A stretch of 53,911 bases of DNA from DASZQY01 sp036511595 (GCA_036511595.1 DATCBY010000081.1:1-53911); one strand, 5' to 3'; counted from the first letter of the stretch, positions 8,973 through 17,604 are shown. Notes: generated by a model from the letters alone, not told the origin. Made by a program: numbers and translations.

Positions 8973-9574
8973 CTATTTGGCGGCGCCCAACGTGCGTTCG
9001 ATCCGCCTATCGGGGACGAGCCACATCAACCCGACGAAGGAGTGACGAAGGAGTAAAGGGCGAGGGCGACCCAGGGCGTCCACACCAGCGCCACGAGAAC
9101 ACCGACGGAGTAGCACGCGGTCGAAATCCAGCCCTTGATCTCGGCGCCGACGGCCATCGCCAGTTGCGACTTGTCTCCCTGGGCGGCGATGAGCGTCCGC
9201 TCGAGAATATAGTAAGCCACAGCCGAGCAAAGCAGCACGATGCCGTAGAGCGCCACCGGCACCGGCGCGAAATGGTTCTCGCCCATCCAGCGTGTGACGA
9301 ACGGCGTCAGCGACATCCAGAAGAGAAAATGGAGGTTCGCCCACAGCACGGCGCCGTTGACGTGACCGACCGCCTGGAACATGTGATGGTGATTGTTCCA
9401 GTAGATGCCGAGATAGAGAAAGCTCAGCACGTAGCTGAGGAAGATCGGATAGAGCGGCAGCAGCGCCTGCCAGTCGTCGCCGCCTTCGGGCATGCGCAAT
9501 TCCAGCACCATGATGATGGTGATGATGATGGCGATTACGGCATCGCTGAAGGCCTCGACGCGACCCTTGTGCAT
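8973..9574 (-). pseudogene. TMEM175-family potassium channel gene, frameshifted by an 11-base tandem duplication
   Basis: The N-terminus MHKGRVEAFSDAVIAIIITI carries the RxxxFSD motif of bacterial TMEM175 (DUF1211) channels, and six hydrophobic segments follow. The frame from 9574 stops at 9026 after SFVTPSSG, inside the last helix. A tandem copy of GACGAAGGAGT (9033-9043 and 9044-9054) causes this. Removing one copy restores SFVGLMWLVPDRRIERTL and a stop at 8973, the usual end of the family, giving 196 residues. As it stands the 182-residue product (9026-9574) lacks the C-terminal half of the last helix and the basic tail. It could be non-functional or a sequencing/assembly error. Confidence 0.8.
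9033..9054. repeat. 11-base perfect tandem duplication inside the TMEM175 gene
   Basis: Two back-to-back copies of GACGAAGGAGT (plus-strand sense). Eleven is not a multiple of three, so the duplication shifts the reading frame of the minus-strand gene. The conserved C-terminus is intact in the frame reached when one copy is deleted. Confidence 0.95.
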
Positions 9575-9577
9575 CGC

Positions 9578-10039
9578 TCAGCCCCGGCCACGATAAGGCG
9601 CAACGCCCTGATCGGGCAGCCAGACGCCCTTGGGCGGCTCGCCCGTCTGCCAGAACACGTCAATCGGCATGCCTCCGCGGGGATTGAAGTAGCCGCCGAT
9701 GCGCAGCCACTTCGGCTTGAGCGTTTCGACGAGGCGCCGTCCGATCGATACCGTCACGTCCTCATGGAAGGCGCCATGATTGCGAAATGAGTTGAGGTAG
9801 AGCTTCAGCGACTTCGACTCGATCAACCAGCCGCCCGGCACGTAGTCGATGACCATGTGCCCGAAGTCGGGTTGGCCGGTAACCGGACAGATGGAGGTGA
9901 ATTCCGGAAAGGTGAAGCGGGCGAGATATTTGACGTCGTCCTGCGGATTGGGCACCCGGTCCAGAACAGCCTTATCCGGGCTGGCGGGAAGGGATGCCGG
10001 CCGGCCGAGCTGCAGGGGCGCGATGGGTTTTTTGCTCAT
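9578..10039 (-). CDS. queF: NADPH-dependent 7-cyano-7-deazaguanine reductase (preQ1 synthase)
   Basis: QueF reduces preQ0 to preQ1 in queuosine biosynthesis. The 153-residue protein is the short unimodular type. It has FTSICPVTGQPDFG with the catalytic cysteine and aspartate, and IESKSLKLYLNSFRNHGAFHED, the QueF signature motif that binds NADPH. The frame extends to 10090, but MSKKPIAPLQLG at 10039 is the natural start. It lies 3 bases upstream of the TMEM175 gene on the same strand, so truncation of that gene should not affect queF. Other que genes are not in the window. Confidence 0.96.
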   Translation of the reverse strand: MSKKPIAPLQLGRPASLPASPDKAVLDRVPNPQDDVKYLARFTFPEFTSICPVTGQPDFGHMVIDYVPGGWLIESKSLKLYLNSFRNHGAFHEDVTVSIGRRLVETLKPKWLRIGGYFNPRGGMPIDVFWQTGEPPKGVWLPDQGVAPYRGRG

Positions 10040-10086
10040 GGCGCGGGCGTCTAGGCCGTTTTGCGCCACGAGGCAAGCGGCTGCGC

Positions 10087-11718
10087 TCAATGGCCGTCCC
10101 AGCTGCCAACTGCGGCTGGATTGCTGTCGAAATAAAACGTGCCGTGGAAGATGTGGGCGCCGGTGAGCTTGAAATCTGCCTTACCCGTGGCGCCGCCGGA
10201 ATTCTTCCACGCGACGCGAAGATGGCCGTCGCCGCCGATGCTGCCGTTCTGGATTTTTCCCGTGATGCCGGCGCCGGAATAGGTGCCGCTCCAGGCGCTG
10301 CCCGAGCCCGTCAGCGTCAGCGAGCCGGGCGTCGAGCCGTTGATCGTGGTTTGCCAGGTGCCGGCGAAATTGGCTCCCGCAGAGGCGCTCCCGCTGGCGC
10401 CCGCGCCGGTGCCGGCGCGTGAGCCACCCCAGGGCTTGTCGTTGAGCGACGGCTCCTTGGTGAGGACGTTGTTGTAGCGGCCTTCGATGGTGGTCATTGC
10501 CGGTGGAAGGATGTTGAAACGAAGCCGGCCGGTGCGGCTGCCCTCCGTCCACGCTGCCCGCAGCTGACTGCCGATCACGACGCCGTTGGTAATGGTGCCG
10601 CCGGGATAGCTGCCGGTGACGTTGCCCTTCGCATCCCGCGTCAAGGTGACGGCCAGCTTCTGGCCGTTGGCCATGGTGTCCCATGCCCCGCTGAAGTCGA
10701 TGCCCGCGTCGGGCTTGGCCGGGCCAGCGTCGACGGCGACTTCCGCTGTGCGCGTGCCCGAGATGCAGCACGCGTCGGCCTTCGCCGCCGGCGCCGTCGG
10801 TCGCTTCATGTAGCACGTTGCATTGGGGACGCCGTGCGTGCCGGCGGCTGCCCACGACCACGCGGCGCAGGTCGTGTCCTTCTGGCAGCTGAGCTGGCAG
10901 TTAGCGGGATTTGCCGACGCAAATGAGAAGTAGTCGGAACCCGGCCGGTCAAAGCCAGCGACTGCGCCGGCCGGCGCCGCGGGAAGCGGAGGGGGAGCCG
11001 GAGCGGGAGCGGGAGTTTGAGCCACTGCAGTCGGCGCCGCGTCGCAAATGAGAGCGACTGCGTCGATGAAAACACCGCTGGCGAACTTAATGGCCGTGGC
11101 GAGTTCGTCGGCCGGGCATTGCTGCGCGAAGCCGTGCGGCGACACGGCGTCGGTCAGGTTCGCGGGCTTACCGACGTAGTCGAAGTTGTACAGCGGCGGA
11201 TCGAACTCATGCTGCATGACCATCCAGTTGTTGCTGAACGCACCGGGGTCATCGTTGCTGTATACCTTGAGGAAGCCGCCGCGGTTATACGGCGGTGCGA
11301 GCTCGCGGCAAGTGACGCCGAACATATCGACGAAGCCCTCCTGGCCAGCGTCGTGCTCGTCGCGGCTTACCTGCCAGGCGAGGCCGCCAACGGCCTGTGA
11401 TGGCCCGCAATCGTGTACGCCGAACGCCCCGCCGCCAAAACCGCCACCGTGTCCCGCCGGTACCGCCGTGCCGTGCTGAAACGTGGTGCCCATCAGCGGC
11501 GCGCAGCGCACCGTGATCTGATCGATAAGGTCCCCCGAGCGCCCCTGGAAGCCCACTACATAGCTGCCGGCCGGGCAGGCGAGCGTGTGCCGGTTGCTGT
11601 TGTAGCGGCCGAAATCCTGGAACTCGGTATGGGCGGAGGCCGGCGCGACCGGCACGCTGACAAGGGCGGCGGCGAACAGCGTCACGGCGGCTACGAAAAA
11701 GGCGTGAAGGCGGATCAT
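10087..11718 (-). CDS. Secreted multidomain protein with lectin-like, PAN/apple and twin C-terminal repeat domains
   Basis: A 543-residue exported protein of unknown function. Residues 1-29 form a signal peptide ending ASA. Residues about 33-75 (CPAGSYVVGFQGRSGDLIDQITVRC) resemble the jacalin/agglutinin-like motif found in secreted bacterial proteins. A Pro/Ala linker (228-253) leads to a PAN/apple-like domain (about 254-322) with NCQLSCQKDTTCAAWSW and paired cysteines. Two related beta-rich repeats follow (about 341-417 and 450-530), both starting F-G-W/T and containing LRxAW. A Gly/Ser/Ala linker joins the repeats. The ATG at 11718 is preferred over the 11880 frame start because the signal peptide begins there. 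A role in carbohydrate or protein adhesion is inference. Confidence 0.8.
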   Translation of the reverse strand: MIRLHAFFVAAVTLFAAALVSVPVAPASAHTEFQDFGRYNSNRHTLACPAGSYVVGFQGRSGDLIDQITVRCAPLMGTTFQHGTAVPAGHGGGFGGGAFGVHDCGPSQAVGGLAWQVSRDEHDAGQEGFVDMFGVTCRELAPPYNRGGFLKVYSNDDPGAFSNNWMVMQHEFDPPLYNFDYVGKPANLTDAVSPHGFAQQCPADELATAIKFASGVFIDAVALICDAAPTAVAQTPAPAPAPPPLPAAPAGAVAGFDRPGSDYFSFASANPANCQLSCQKDTTCAAWSWAAAGTHGVPNATCYMKRPTAPAAKADACCISGTRTAEVAVDAGPAKPDAGIDFSGAWDTMANGQKLAVTLTRDAKGNVTGSYPGGTITNGVVIGSQLRAAWTEGSRTGRLRFNILPPAMTTIEGRYNNVLTKEPSLNDKPWGGSRAGTGAGASGSASAGANFAGTWQTTINGSTPGSLTLTGSGSAWSGTYSGAGITGKIQNGSIGGDGHLRVAWKNSGGATGKADFKLTGAHIFHGTFYFDSNPAAVGSWDGH

Positions 11719-11836
11719 GGCGTGTCGTCCCCCAGAAAACAGGCACGTGCCTTCGCAGCCCGCGCCTGAACGACGGCTGAACGTTATTCTCCGGGAAGTT
11801 TCGCCCGCCGACAACCAGGCCGCAGCCGGTCGCGGA

Positions 11837-12799
11837 TTAAACTGAATCGGGCGCCACCAGCTTTGCCGCCCCTCGATCATAGCGCCAGATGGCGCGGCCC
11901 TGCAGGTGTGTGCCGGCCCACCAGCGGTCGATCCCGTTCATCGCGATATGGTCGTCCTCGCCTGCGAGCGCATCTTCGCCGGCCATCGTCAGCTCCAGCT
12001 CCGCCTCCTCAAAGCGATCTTCGGTGGGCGCTGTCGCGAGCCCGGAGACCAGCGGCACGTCGCATGAGGCGAGGTCGTCGAGAATACGAAAGAAACTCCA
12101 ATCGCCCATGAATGCCGCTTCCTCCTGACGAATGACTTCCGGGAATAGGCGCATCGGCGAGGTGGTACCTGCCGCAATCCCGGTGAGGATTGCCTGCTCG
12201 GTCCGGGTGAGCCCGTTTCCGGGCGCGGGGAGTTCTTGGAGGAACCGGTTCATCGCGGCCGTCAGATAAGGCAACCGCCCCCGGTCGATGGTTGCCGCCC
12301 GTGCCGCTACCTGCTCCGGCGTCGAGGCAGCCAGTGCCGACCATGTATCCCGCGCCACATCGAGGTCGGCCGCCACAATCGATCGCCCGCGTTCGGCGAA
12401 GCGCAGGATCGTGTCGGCACGCTGCGCGCCCAGAAAATCGTCGGCCTGCACGAGCGTCACGTCCTGGTGGCGCCGTTCGTCGGCAAGGAAGGACAGGATT
12501 TGCACTACCTGAAGCTGGTCGTAGAGATCGTGCTCGAACCACAATTCGATGCGATCGAAGTAGGCGTGGGCGCGCATGGTCGCATCGCGCTCGGAAAATT
12601 CAGCGGCTATGTCGCCAGCATCGATGCCAAAGCGCTGGGCGAGGTAAGCGACGCGCTTGGCCGAGGATGCTTCCAGTGTTCCGCCGACGATCGGTCCTTC
12701 GTGCAGCACATCGCGCCAGGGCAGAATGGTGCCTGCACGCCCGGCGAGGCGGAGAAGGTCGGCGGCGCTGTCGCCGTTGGTGAGGATGAGGTCGGCCAT
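11837..12799 (-). CDS. DUF1835 domain-containing protein
   Basis: A 320-residue soluble protein. The N-terminus MADLILTNGDSAADLLRLAG..ILPWRDVLHEGP matches the DUF1835 family (Pfam PF08874, from memory), whose members are found across bacteria without an assigned reaction. ELWFEHDLYDQLQVVQIL in the middle and DRWWAGTHLQGRAIWRYD at the C-terminus are also family-like. No transmembrane segment or signal peptide is visible. The start leaves 116 bases to the divergent eno gene. It is the first gene of the minus-strand accessory block. Confidence 0.8.
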   Translation of the reverse strand: MADLILTNGDSAADLLRLAGRAGTILPWRDVLHEGPIVGGTLEASSAKRVAYLAQRFGIDAGDIAAEFSERDATMRAHAYFDRIELWFEHDLYDQLQVVQILSFLADERRHQDVTLVQADDFLGAQRADTILRFAERGRSIVAADLDVARDTWSALAASTPEQVAARAATIDRGRLPYLTAAMNRFLQELPAPGNGLTRTEQAILTGIAAGTTSPMRLFPEVIRQEEAAFMGDWSFFRILDDLASCDVPLVSGLATAPTEDRFEEAELELTMAGEDALAGEDDHIAMNGIDRWWAGTHLQGRAIWRYDRGAAKLVAPDSV

Positions 12800-12915
12800 C
12801 GCGGGCGACCATTACGAAAGCGCGCGGCGATGTCACGTCCGGCTCGGTGCGGCTCGCTCTTCCGCGCGCCCGGCGCGTCCTGTAGAACGCCGCAATCGAG
12901 CCACGAGGGGAATCC
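12800..12915. promoter_or_regulatory. Divergent intergenic region DUF1835 gene / eno
   Basis: This 116-base gap should carry the promoters of both divergent genes. Sequence is GC-rich. I see no convincing -35/-10 pair or palindrome. ACGAGGGGAATCC immediately before the eno ATG provides its ribosome binding site. Confidence 0.4.
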
Positions 12916-14193
12916 ATGACCGCGATCATCGACATCATCGGACGGGAAATACTCGATAGCCGCGGCAACCCGACGGTCGAGGTCGATGTCATCCTCGAAG
13001 ACGGCTCGATGGGTCGCGCTGCGGTTCCCTCCGGCGCCTCGACCGGGGCGCACGAGGCGGTGGAACTCCGCGACGGCGACAAGAAGCGCTATGCCGGCAA
13101 AGGTGTGAGAAAGGCGGTTGCGGCCGTCAACGGCGAGCTGTTCGAGGCCATCGGCGGCATGGAGGCGGAGAACCAGATCCACATCGACAAGACCATGATC
13201 GCGCTCGACGGCACGCCTAACAAGGCACGCCTCGGCGCCAACGCGATCCTTGGCGTGTCGCTAGCGATTGCCAAGGCGGCCGCCGAAGCGAACACGCTGC
13301 CGCTCTATCGCTACGTCGGCGGCACCAACGCCCATGTGCTGCCGGTTCCGCTGATGAACATCATCAACGGCGGCGTTCACGCCGACAACCCGATCGACTT
13401 CCAGGAATTCATGATTGCGCCAATCGGTGCATCGACCTTTGCCGAAGCCGTGCGCATGGGCGCGGAAGTGTTCCACACATTGAAGAAGGCGCTGCACGAC
13501 GCCGGCCACAACACCAATGTCGGCGACGAGGGTGGCTTCGCGCCCAACCTCACGTCCGCCACGGAGGCGTTGACCGTCGTGATGAAGGCAGTCGAGAAGG
13601 CGGGCTACAAGCCCGGCGACGATGTCTGCCTGGCGCTCGATTGCGCGGCGACCGAGTTCTACAAGAAGGGCAGCTACGCCTATGAGGGCGAGGGTAAGAC
13701 GCGCGATGCGGCAGAGCAGGTCGCCTACCTTGCCGACCTCGCCAAAAAGTTTCCGATCGTGTCGATCGAGGACGGCATGAGCGAGGACGACTGGACAGGC
13801 TGGAAGGGGCTCACCGACAAGATCGGCGACAAGGTCCAGCTGGTCGGCGACGACCTGTTCGTCACCAACACGAAGCGGCTCAAGCAGGGCATCGACCGGG
13901 GCATAGCCAACTCGATCCTGGTCAAGGTCAACCAGATCGGCACGCTGACCGAAACCCTCGACGCCGTCGGCATGGCGCAAGGCGCCGGCTATACCGCCGT
14001 CATGTCGCACCGCTCCGGCGAGACCGAGGACACCACCATCGCCGATCTCGCGGTCGCCACCAATTGCGGGCAGATCAAGACGGGCTCGCTGTCGCGCTCG
14101 GACCGGATCGCCAAGTATAATCAGCTCATCCGCATCGAGGAGGATCTGGGCACGCAGGCGGTCTATGCAGGCAAGTCGGTGTTGGGCCGATAG
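12916..14193 (+). CDS. eno: Enolase (phosphopyruvate hydratase)
   Basis: Enolase converts 2-phosphoglycerate to phosphoenolpyruvate. The 425-residue protein begins MTAIIDIIGREILDSRGNPTVEVDV and carries GAILGVSLA-type loop residues (ANAILGVSLAIAKAAA), NIINGGVHADN, GDEGGFAP, SIEDGMSEDD, VGDDLFVTN and the enolase signature around ILVKVNQIGTLTET, with SHRSGETEDTTIADLAV after it. Length is typical. It begins the conserved eno-ftsB-pdh gene order of Hyphomicrobiales. Confidence 0.99.
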   Translation: MTAIIDIIGREILDSRGNPTVEVDVILEDGSMGRAAVPSGASTGAHEAVELRDGDKKRYAGKGVRKAVAAVNGELFEAIGGMEAENQIHIDKTMIALDGTPNKARLGANAILGVSLAIAKAAAEANTLPLYRYVGGTNAHVLPVPLMNIINGGVHADNPIDFQEFMIAPIGASTFAEAVRMGAEVFHTLKKALHDAGHNTNVGDEGGFAPNLTSATEALTVVMKAVEKAGYKPGDDVCLALDCAATEFYKKGSYAYEGEGKTRDAAEQVAYLADLAKKFPIVSIEDGMSEDDWTGWKGLTDKIGDKVQLVGDDLFVTNTKRLKQGIDRGIANSILVKVNQIGTLTETLDAVGMAQGAGYTAVMSHRSGETEDTTIADLAVATNCGQIKTGSLSRSDRIAKYNQLIRIEEDLGTQAVYAGKSVLGR

Positions 14194-14277
14194 AACGTCG
14201 CAGACGGCGCTTCGACCGCAACGCTCCGTTAAGCCTATTCCTTCACGTTGGCGGGAGACGTTCCGAGTCGCCCGCCG

Positions 14278-14607
14278 ATGAAGACCCGCCAGCGCAAGAA
14301 AACCTTTTTCCGTCGCCTGTGGCTGCCGCTGCTGTCCGCGACGATCCTTGGATATTTCGGTTATCACGCCTTCACCGGCGCGTTCGGCATCTGGGCCATG
14401 GATCGGCTGGAGACCGAGGGTGCGCGCCTGACCGCCGAGCGGGACAAACTCGATGCGCAGCGGGCCGCCCTCCAGCGCCAGGTGGATACGGTCCGGCCCA
14501 CCAGTCTCGATGCAGATGTGGTCGATTTCGAAGCACGCAAGGCACTCAACCTGATGCGGCCTGATGAGGTCGTGATCAGCCTGGGTGCAGCGCAGCAATC
14601 CCCGTAA
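14278..14607 (+). CDS. ftsB: Septum formation initiator FtsB/DivIC family protein
   Basis: A 109-residue bitopic membrane protein of the divisome. A basic N-terminus (MKTRQRKKTFFRR) precedes one membrane helix (about 14-35) and a coiled coil (about 43-70, DRLETEGARLTAERDKLDAQRAALQRQ). The conserved ARKALNLMRPDEVVI segment follows. The frame also opens with a TTG at 14248, but the ATG at 14278 keeps the usual short cytoplasmic tail. Position between eno and pdhA is the standard alphaproteobacterial location. Confidence 0.88.
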   Translation: MKTRQRKKTFFRRLWLPLLSATILGYFGYHAFTGAFGIWAMDRLETEGARLTAERDKLDAQRAALQRQVDTVRPTSLDADVVDFEARKALNLMRPDEVVISLGAAQQSP

Positions 14608-14642
14608 TATTTCGACTTGTTGCTGAAGACTGACCGAAACCT

Positions 14643-14657
14643 ATGCCGATTCGGCAT
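14643..14657. promoter_or_regulatory. 15-base palindrome upstream of the pdh operon
   Basis: The sequence ATGCCGATTCGGCAT is an inverted repeat with seven-base arms around one central base, 105 bases before the pdhA start and 36 bases after the ftsB stop. It could be an operator for the pyruvate dehydrogenase operon or a short hairpin. No bound regulator is known from the sequence alone. Confidence 0.4.
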
Positions 14658-14761
14658 GCTCGGTCTGCGCATTTGGTCATGCCGTGACCTTGGATTGACT
14701 CACCCCATCAGTTAGCGTCTCCGGCAAGAACAAGAAAACTGATGCACATGGGGAGACGTCC

Positions 14762-15820
14762 ATGCCCAAGGCAGAACGTCAGGCCAGCGGGCCGACGATT
14801 GTAGCTCCGGCGCGAAAACCGGATCGCGACGGCGATAGCAGCGTCACCACGAAGCCTGTGAATTTCACCCGCGACGAAGAACTGCGGGCTTTCTCGCTGA
14901 TGCTTCTTATCCGCCGCTTCGAGGAGCGCGCCGGCCAGATGTACGGCATGGGCATGATCGGCGGATTCTGTCACCTGTACATTGGCCAGGAAGCCGTCGT
15001 CGTCGGCATGGAGATGGCGACAAAAGAAGGCGACCAAATGATCACCGGTTACCGGGATCACGGTCACATGCTTGTCTCGGGCATGGATCCGAACGGCGTC
15101 ATGGCGGAACTTGCCGGCCGGATCTCCGGTTACTCGCACGGCAAGGGCGGCTCGATGCACATGTTCAGCCGCGAGAAGGAATTCTTCGGCGGTCATGGCA
15201 TCGTCGGCGCTGCGGTGCCGCTCGGAACCGGCATTGCGTTCGCCAACAAATACCGCAAGAACGACTACGTCTGCCTGACCTACTTCGGCGACGGCGCCGC
15301 CAACCAGGGCCAGGTCTACGAGAGCTTCAACATGGCGGAGCTGTGGAAGCTCCCCGTCGTCTATGTCATCGAGAACAACCGCTACGCCATGGGCACCTCT
15401 GTCGCGCGCGCTTCGGCGCAGACGGATTTCTCGCGCCGCGGAATCTCGTTCAACATCCCCGGCGAGAAAGTCGACGGGATGGACGTGCGCGCCGTGAAGG
15501 CGGCGGGCGAAAAGGCCATCGCGGGATGTCGCGCCGGCAAGGGCCCCTACATCCTTGAGATGGAAACCTACCGCTATCGCGGCCACTCGATGTCCGACCC
15601 GGCCAAGTATCGCACGCGCGAGGAGGTCAACGACGTGCGCGAGCACCACGACCCCATCGAACGGGTCCGGGCACGGATGATCGAAAAGAAGCTCGCGACC
15701 GAGGACGAACTGAAGGCGATCGAGACACAGGTGCGCGATCGCGTCGTTGCCGCGGCGGATTTTGCCCAGGCTTCGCCCGAGCCCGATCCTGCCGAGCTGT
15801 GGACCGACATCACCCGTTAG
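14762..15820 (+). CDS. pdhA: Pyruvate dehydrogenase E1 component, alpha subunit
   Basis: The E1 heterotetramer decarboxylates pyruvate with thiamine diphosphate and acetylates the lipoyl group of E2. The 352-residue subunit has GDGAANQGQVYESFN (about 176-190) with the thiamine diphosphate/Mg2+ motif GDG..N, and MGTS nearby. YRYRGHSMSDPAKYRTREEV carries the phosphorylation-loop-like segment that orders the active site. A strong GGGGAGA ribosome binding site precedes the ATG. It is the first gene of the pdh cluster, about 150 bases downstream of ftsB. Confidence 0.98.
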   Translation: MPKAERQASGPTIVAPARKPDRDGDSSVTTKPVNFTRDEELRAFSLMLLIRRFEERAGQMYGMGMIGGFCHLYIGQEAVVVGMEMATKEGDQMITGYRDHGHMLVSGMDPNGVMAELAGRISGYSHGKGGSMHMFSREKEFFGGHGIVGAAVPLGTGIAFANKYRKNDYVCLTYFGDGAANQGQVYESFNMAELWKLPVVYVIENNRYAMGTSVARASAQTDFSRRGISFNIPGEKVDGMDVRAVKAAGEKAIAGCRAGKGPYILEMETYRYRGHSMSDPAKYRTREEVNDVREHHDPIERVRARMIEKKLATEDELKAIETQVRDRVVAAADFAQASPEPDPAELWTDITR

Positions 15821-15899
15821 GCACCGGCGGCGATAACGCCGCTTGATTGGCGAGCGTGGCTGTCGTGCCGCCGGCCTGAAAGCAAAACAGGAATTGCGC

Positions 15900-17297
15900 A
15901 TGCCGACCGATATTCTGATGCCCGCGCTTTCTCCGACGATGGAGGAGGGCAAGGTCTCGAAATGGCTCAAGAAAGTCGGCGACAAGATCAAGGCGGGCGA
16001 CGTCATCGCCGAGATCGAGACCGACAAGGCCACGATGGAAGTCGAAGCGGCGGACGAGGGGACGCTCGCCACCATTCTGGTTCCGGAGGGAACCGAAAAC
16101 GTCAAGGTGAACACACCTATCGCGGTGCTCGCTGCCGACGGCGAGGCCGTTGCAGCACCCGCGGCGACCGCGGCGCCGAAGGTGTCGCCCGCTAGGCCGG
16201 CTGCGCCTGAGGCGAAAGCCGAGCCTGCTCCCGCACCTGCGCCAGCAGCCGCGGCGCCTGCCGCTCCGCATGTTTCGACTGCGGCCGATCCGGATGTGCC
16301 GGCCGGCACGGAAATGGTCATGACGACGGTGCGCGATGCGCTCCGCGATGCGATGGCCGAAGAGATGCGTCGCGACAAGGACGTCTTCATCATGGGCGAG
16401 GAGGTCGCCGAGTACCAGGGCGCCTACAAGGTCACCCAGGGCCTGCTGCAGGAATTCGGAGCAGAACGCGTGGTCGACACGCCGATCACCGAGCAAGGCT
16501 TTGCCGGGCTTGGCGTCGGCGCGGCGCTGGCGGGCCTGAAGCCGATCGTCGAGTTCATGACCTGGAACTTCGCCATGCAGGCGATCGACCAGATCGTCAA
16601 CTCCGCCGCCAAGACCCTGTACATGTCCGGCGGACAGATGGGCGCCTCGATCGTCTTTCGCGGCCCCAACGGGGCGGCGGCGCGCGTCGCCGCGCAGCAC
16701 AGCCAGGATTATTCGGCCTGGTACAGCCAGGTGCCCGGACTGAAGGTGGTCATGCCGCACTCCGCGGCCGATGCCAAGGGACTGCTCAAGGCTGCCATCC
16801 GCGATCCGAACCCGATTGTCTTCCTGGAAAACGAAATTCTGTACGGCCAACAGTTCGAGGTGCCGAAGCTCGACGACTTTGTGCTGCCGATCGGCAAGGC
16901 GCGCATTGCTCGCGCCGGCACCGACGTTACGATCGTATCGTTCGGCATGGGCATGACCTATGCGCTGAAGGCGGCGGCCGAGCTTGCCGGCATGGGCATC
17001 GAGGCGGAAGTCATCGACTTGCGCACGCTCCGCCCGCTCGATCTCGAAACCGTCATCAACTCGGTCAAGAAGACCAACCGCTGCGTGACGGTGGAGGAGG
17101 GGTGGCCGGTCGCCTCGATCGGCTCCTACGTCGCGTCCGAGATTACCGTTCAGGCATTCGACTACCTCGATGCGCCCGCGATCAAGGTCGCCGGCAAGGA
17201 CGTGCCGATGCCCTATGCCGCCAATCTTGAGAAACTGGCGCTGCCCAACGTCGCCGAGGTCATCTCGGCGGTGAAGGCGGTCACTTATCGAAACTGA
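15900..17297 (+). CDS. pdhB: Pyruvate dehydrogenase E1 component, beta subunit with N-terminal lipoyl domain
   Basis: The 465-residue protein fuses a lipoyl domain (about 1-76; acceptor Lys43 in ETDKATMEVEA) through an Ala/Pro-rich linker (about 85-130) to a standard E1-beta domain. EEVAEYQGAYKVTQGLLQEFG and the PITEQGFAGLGVGAALAG segment are visible in the latter. This fusion is characteristic of Rhizobiales and some other alphaproteobacteria. The frame extends to 15843, but the ATG at 15900 with AGGAA just upstream starts exactly at the lipoyl fold. The lipoyl domain is almost identical in its first 50 residues to that of PdhC, indicating duplication. Confidence 0.98.
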   Translation: MPTDILMPALSPTMEEGKVSKWLKKVGDKIKAGDVIAEIETDKATMEVEAADEGTLATILVPEGTENVKVNTPIAVLAADGEAVAAPAATAAPKVSPARPAAPEAKAEPAPAPAPAAAAPAAPHVSTAADPDVPAGTEMVMTTVRDALRDAMAEEMRRDKDVFIMGEEVAEYQGAYKVTQGLLQEFGAERVVDTPITEQGFAGLGVGAALAGLKPIVEFMTWNFAMQAIDQIVNSAAKTLYMSGGQMGASIVFRGPNGAAARVAAQHSQDYSAWYSQVPGLKVVMPHSAADAKGLLKAAIRDPNPIVFLENEILYGQQFEVPKLDDFVLPIGKARIARAGTDVTIVSFGMGMTYALKAAAELAGMGIEAEVIDLRTLRPLDLETVINSVKKTNRCVTVEEGWPVASIGSYVASEITVQAFDYLDAPAIKVAGKDVPMPYAANLEKLALPNVAEVISAVKAVTYRN

Positions 17298-17301
17298 ACG
17301 C

Positions 17302-17601
17302 ATGGCCAAGGAACAGCCGATCCCGCCGGACGCAAGCGCGAGCGAGAGCGCGGTCGAAGTGTTGCGCGCGTTTGTCGTCGACGGCGGGCTGTCGATCTCG
17401 TTCGTCCGTGCCTTCGACGACCCGCAGATGTGGGGCATGGTGCTCGTCGACATTGCCCGTCACGCGGCCCGCGCGTACGAGAAGGAAGGCGCGATGAGCG
17501 AAGCAGACGCGCTTACCAGCATCGTCGACATGTTCACGGCCGAGTTGTCGCGCGCCACGGACCTCGGCAGGACTACCGAGACCAAAGACCGGGGCCACTG
17601 A
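17302..17601 (+). CDS. DUF5076 domain-containing protein
   Basis: A 99-residue soluble acidic protein lying inside the pdh operon, 4 bases after pdhB and 3 bases before pdhC. It reads PDASASESAVEVLRAFVVDGGLSISFVRAFDDPQMWGMVLVDIARHAARAY, matching the small DUF5076 family (from memory). The tight spacing shows it is cotranscribed with E1 and E2 genes, so a role connected with the complex or its regulation is plausible, but no function can be read from the sequence. Confidence 0.8.
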   Translation: MAKEQPIPPDASASESAVEVLRAFVVDGGLSISFVRAFDDPQMWGMVLVDIARHAARAYEKEGAMSEADALTSIVDMFTAELSRATDLGRTTETKDRGH

Positions 17602-17604
17602 GAC

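Noticed and set aside
3800..15856. Shared 14-base string TTGATTGGCGAGCG before pyrG (near 3800) and before pdhB (near 15844)
   Set aside because: Several 14-base matches are expected by chance in a window of this size, and no symmetry or other conserved neighbour was seen.
14708..17453. Two long antisense frames (561 and 547 codons) over pdhA and pdhB
   Set aside because: Both oppose well-supported enzymes and lack domains or ribosome binding sites. They result from high-GC coding bias.
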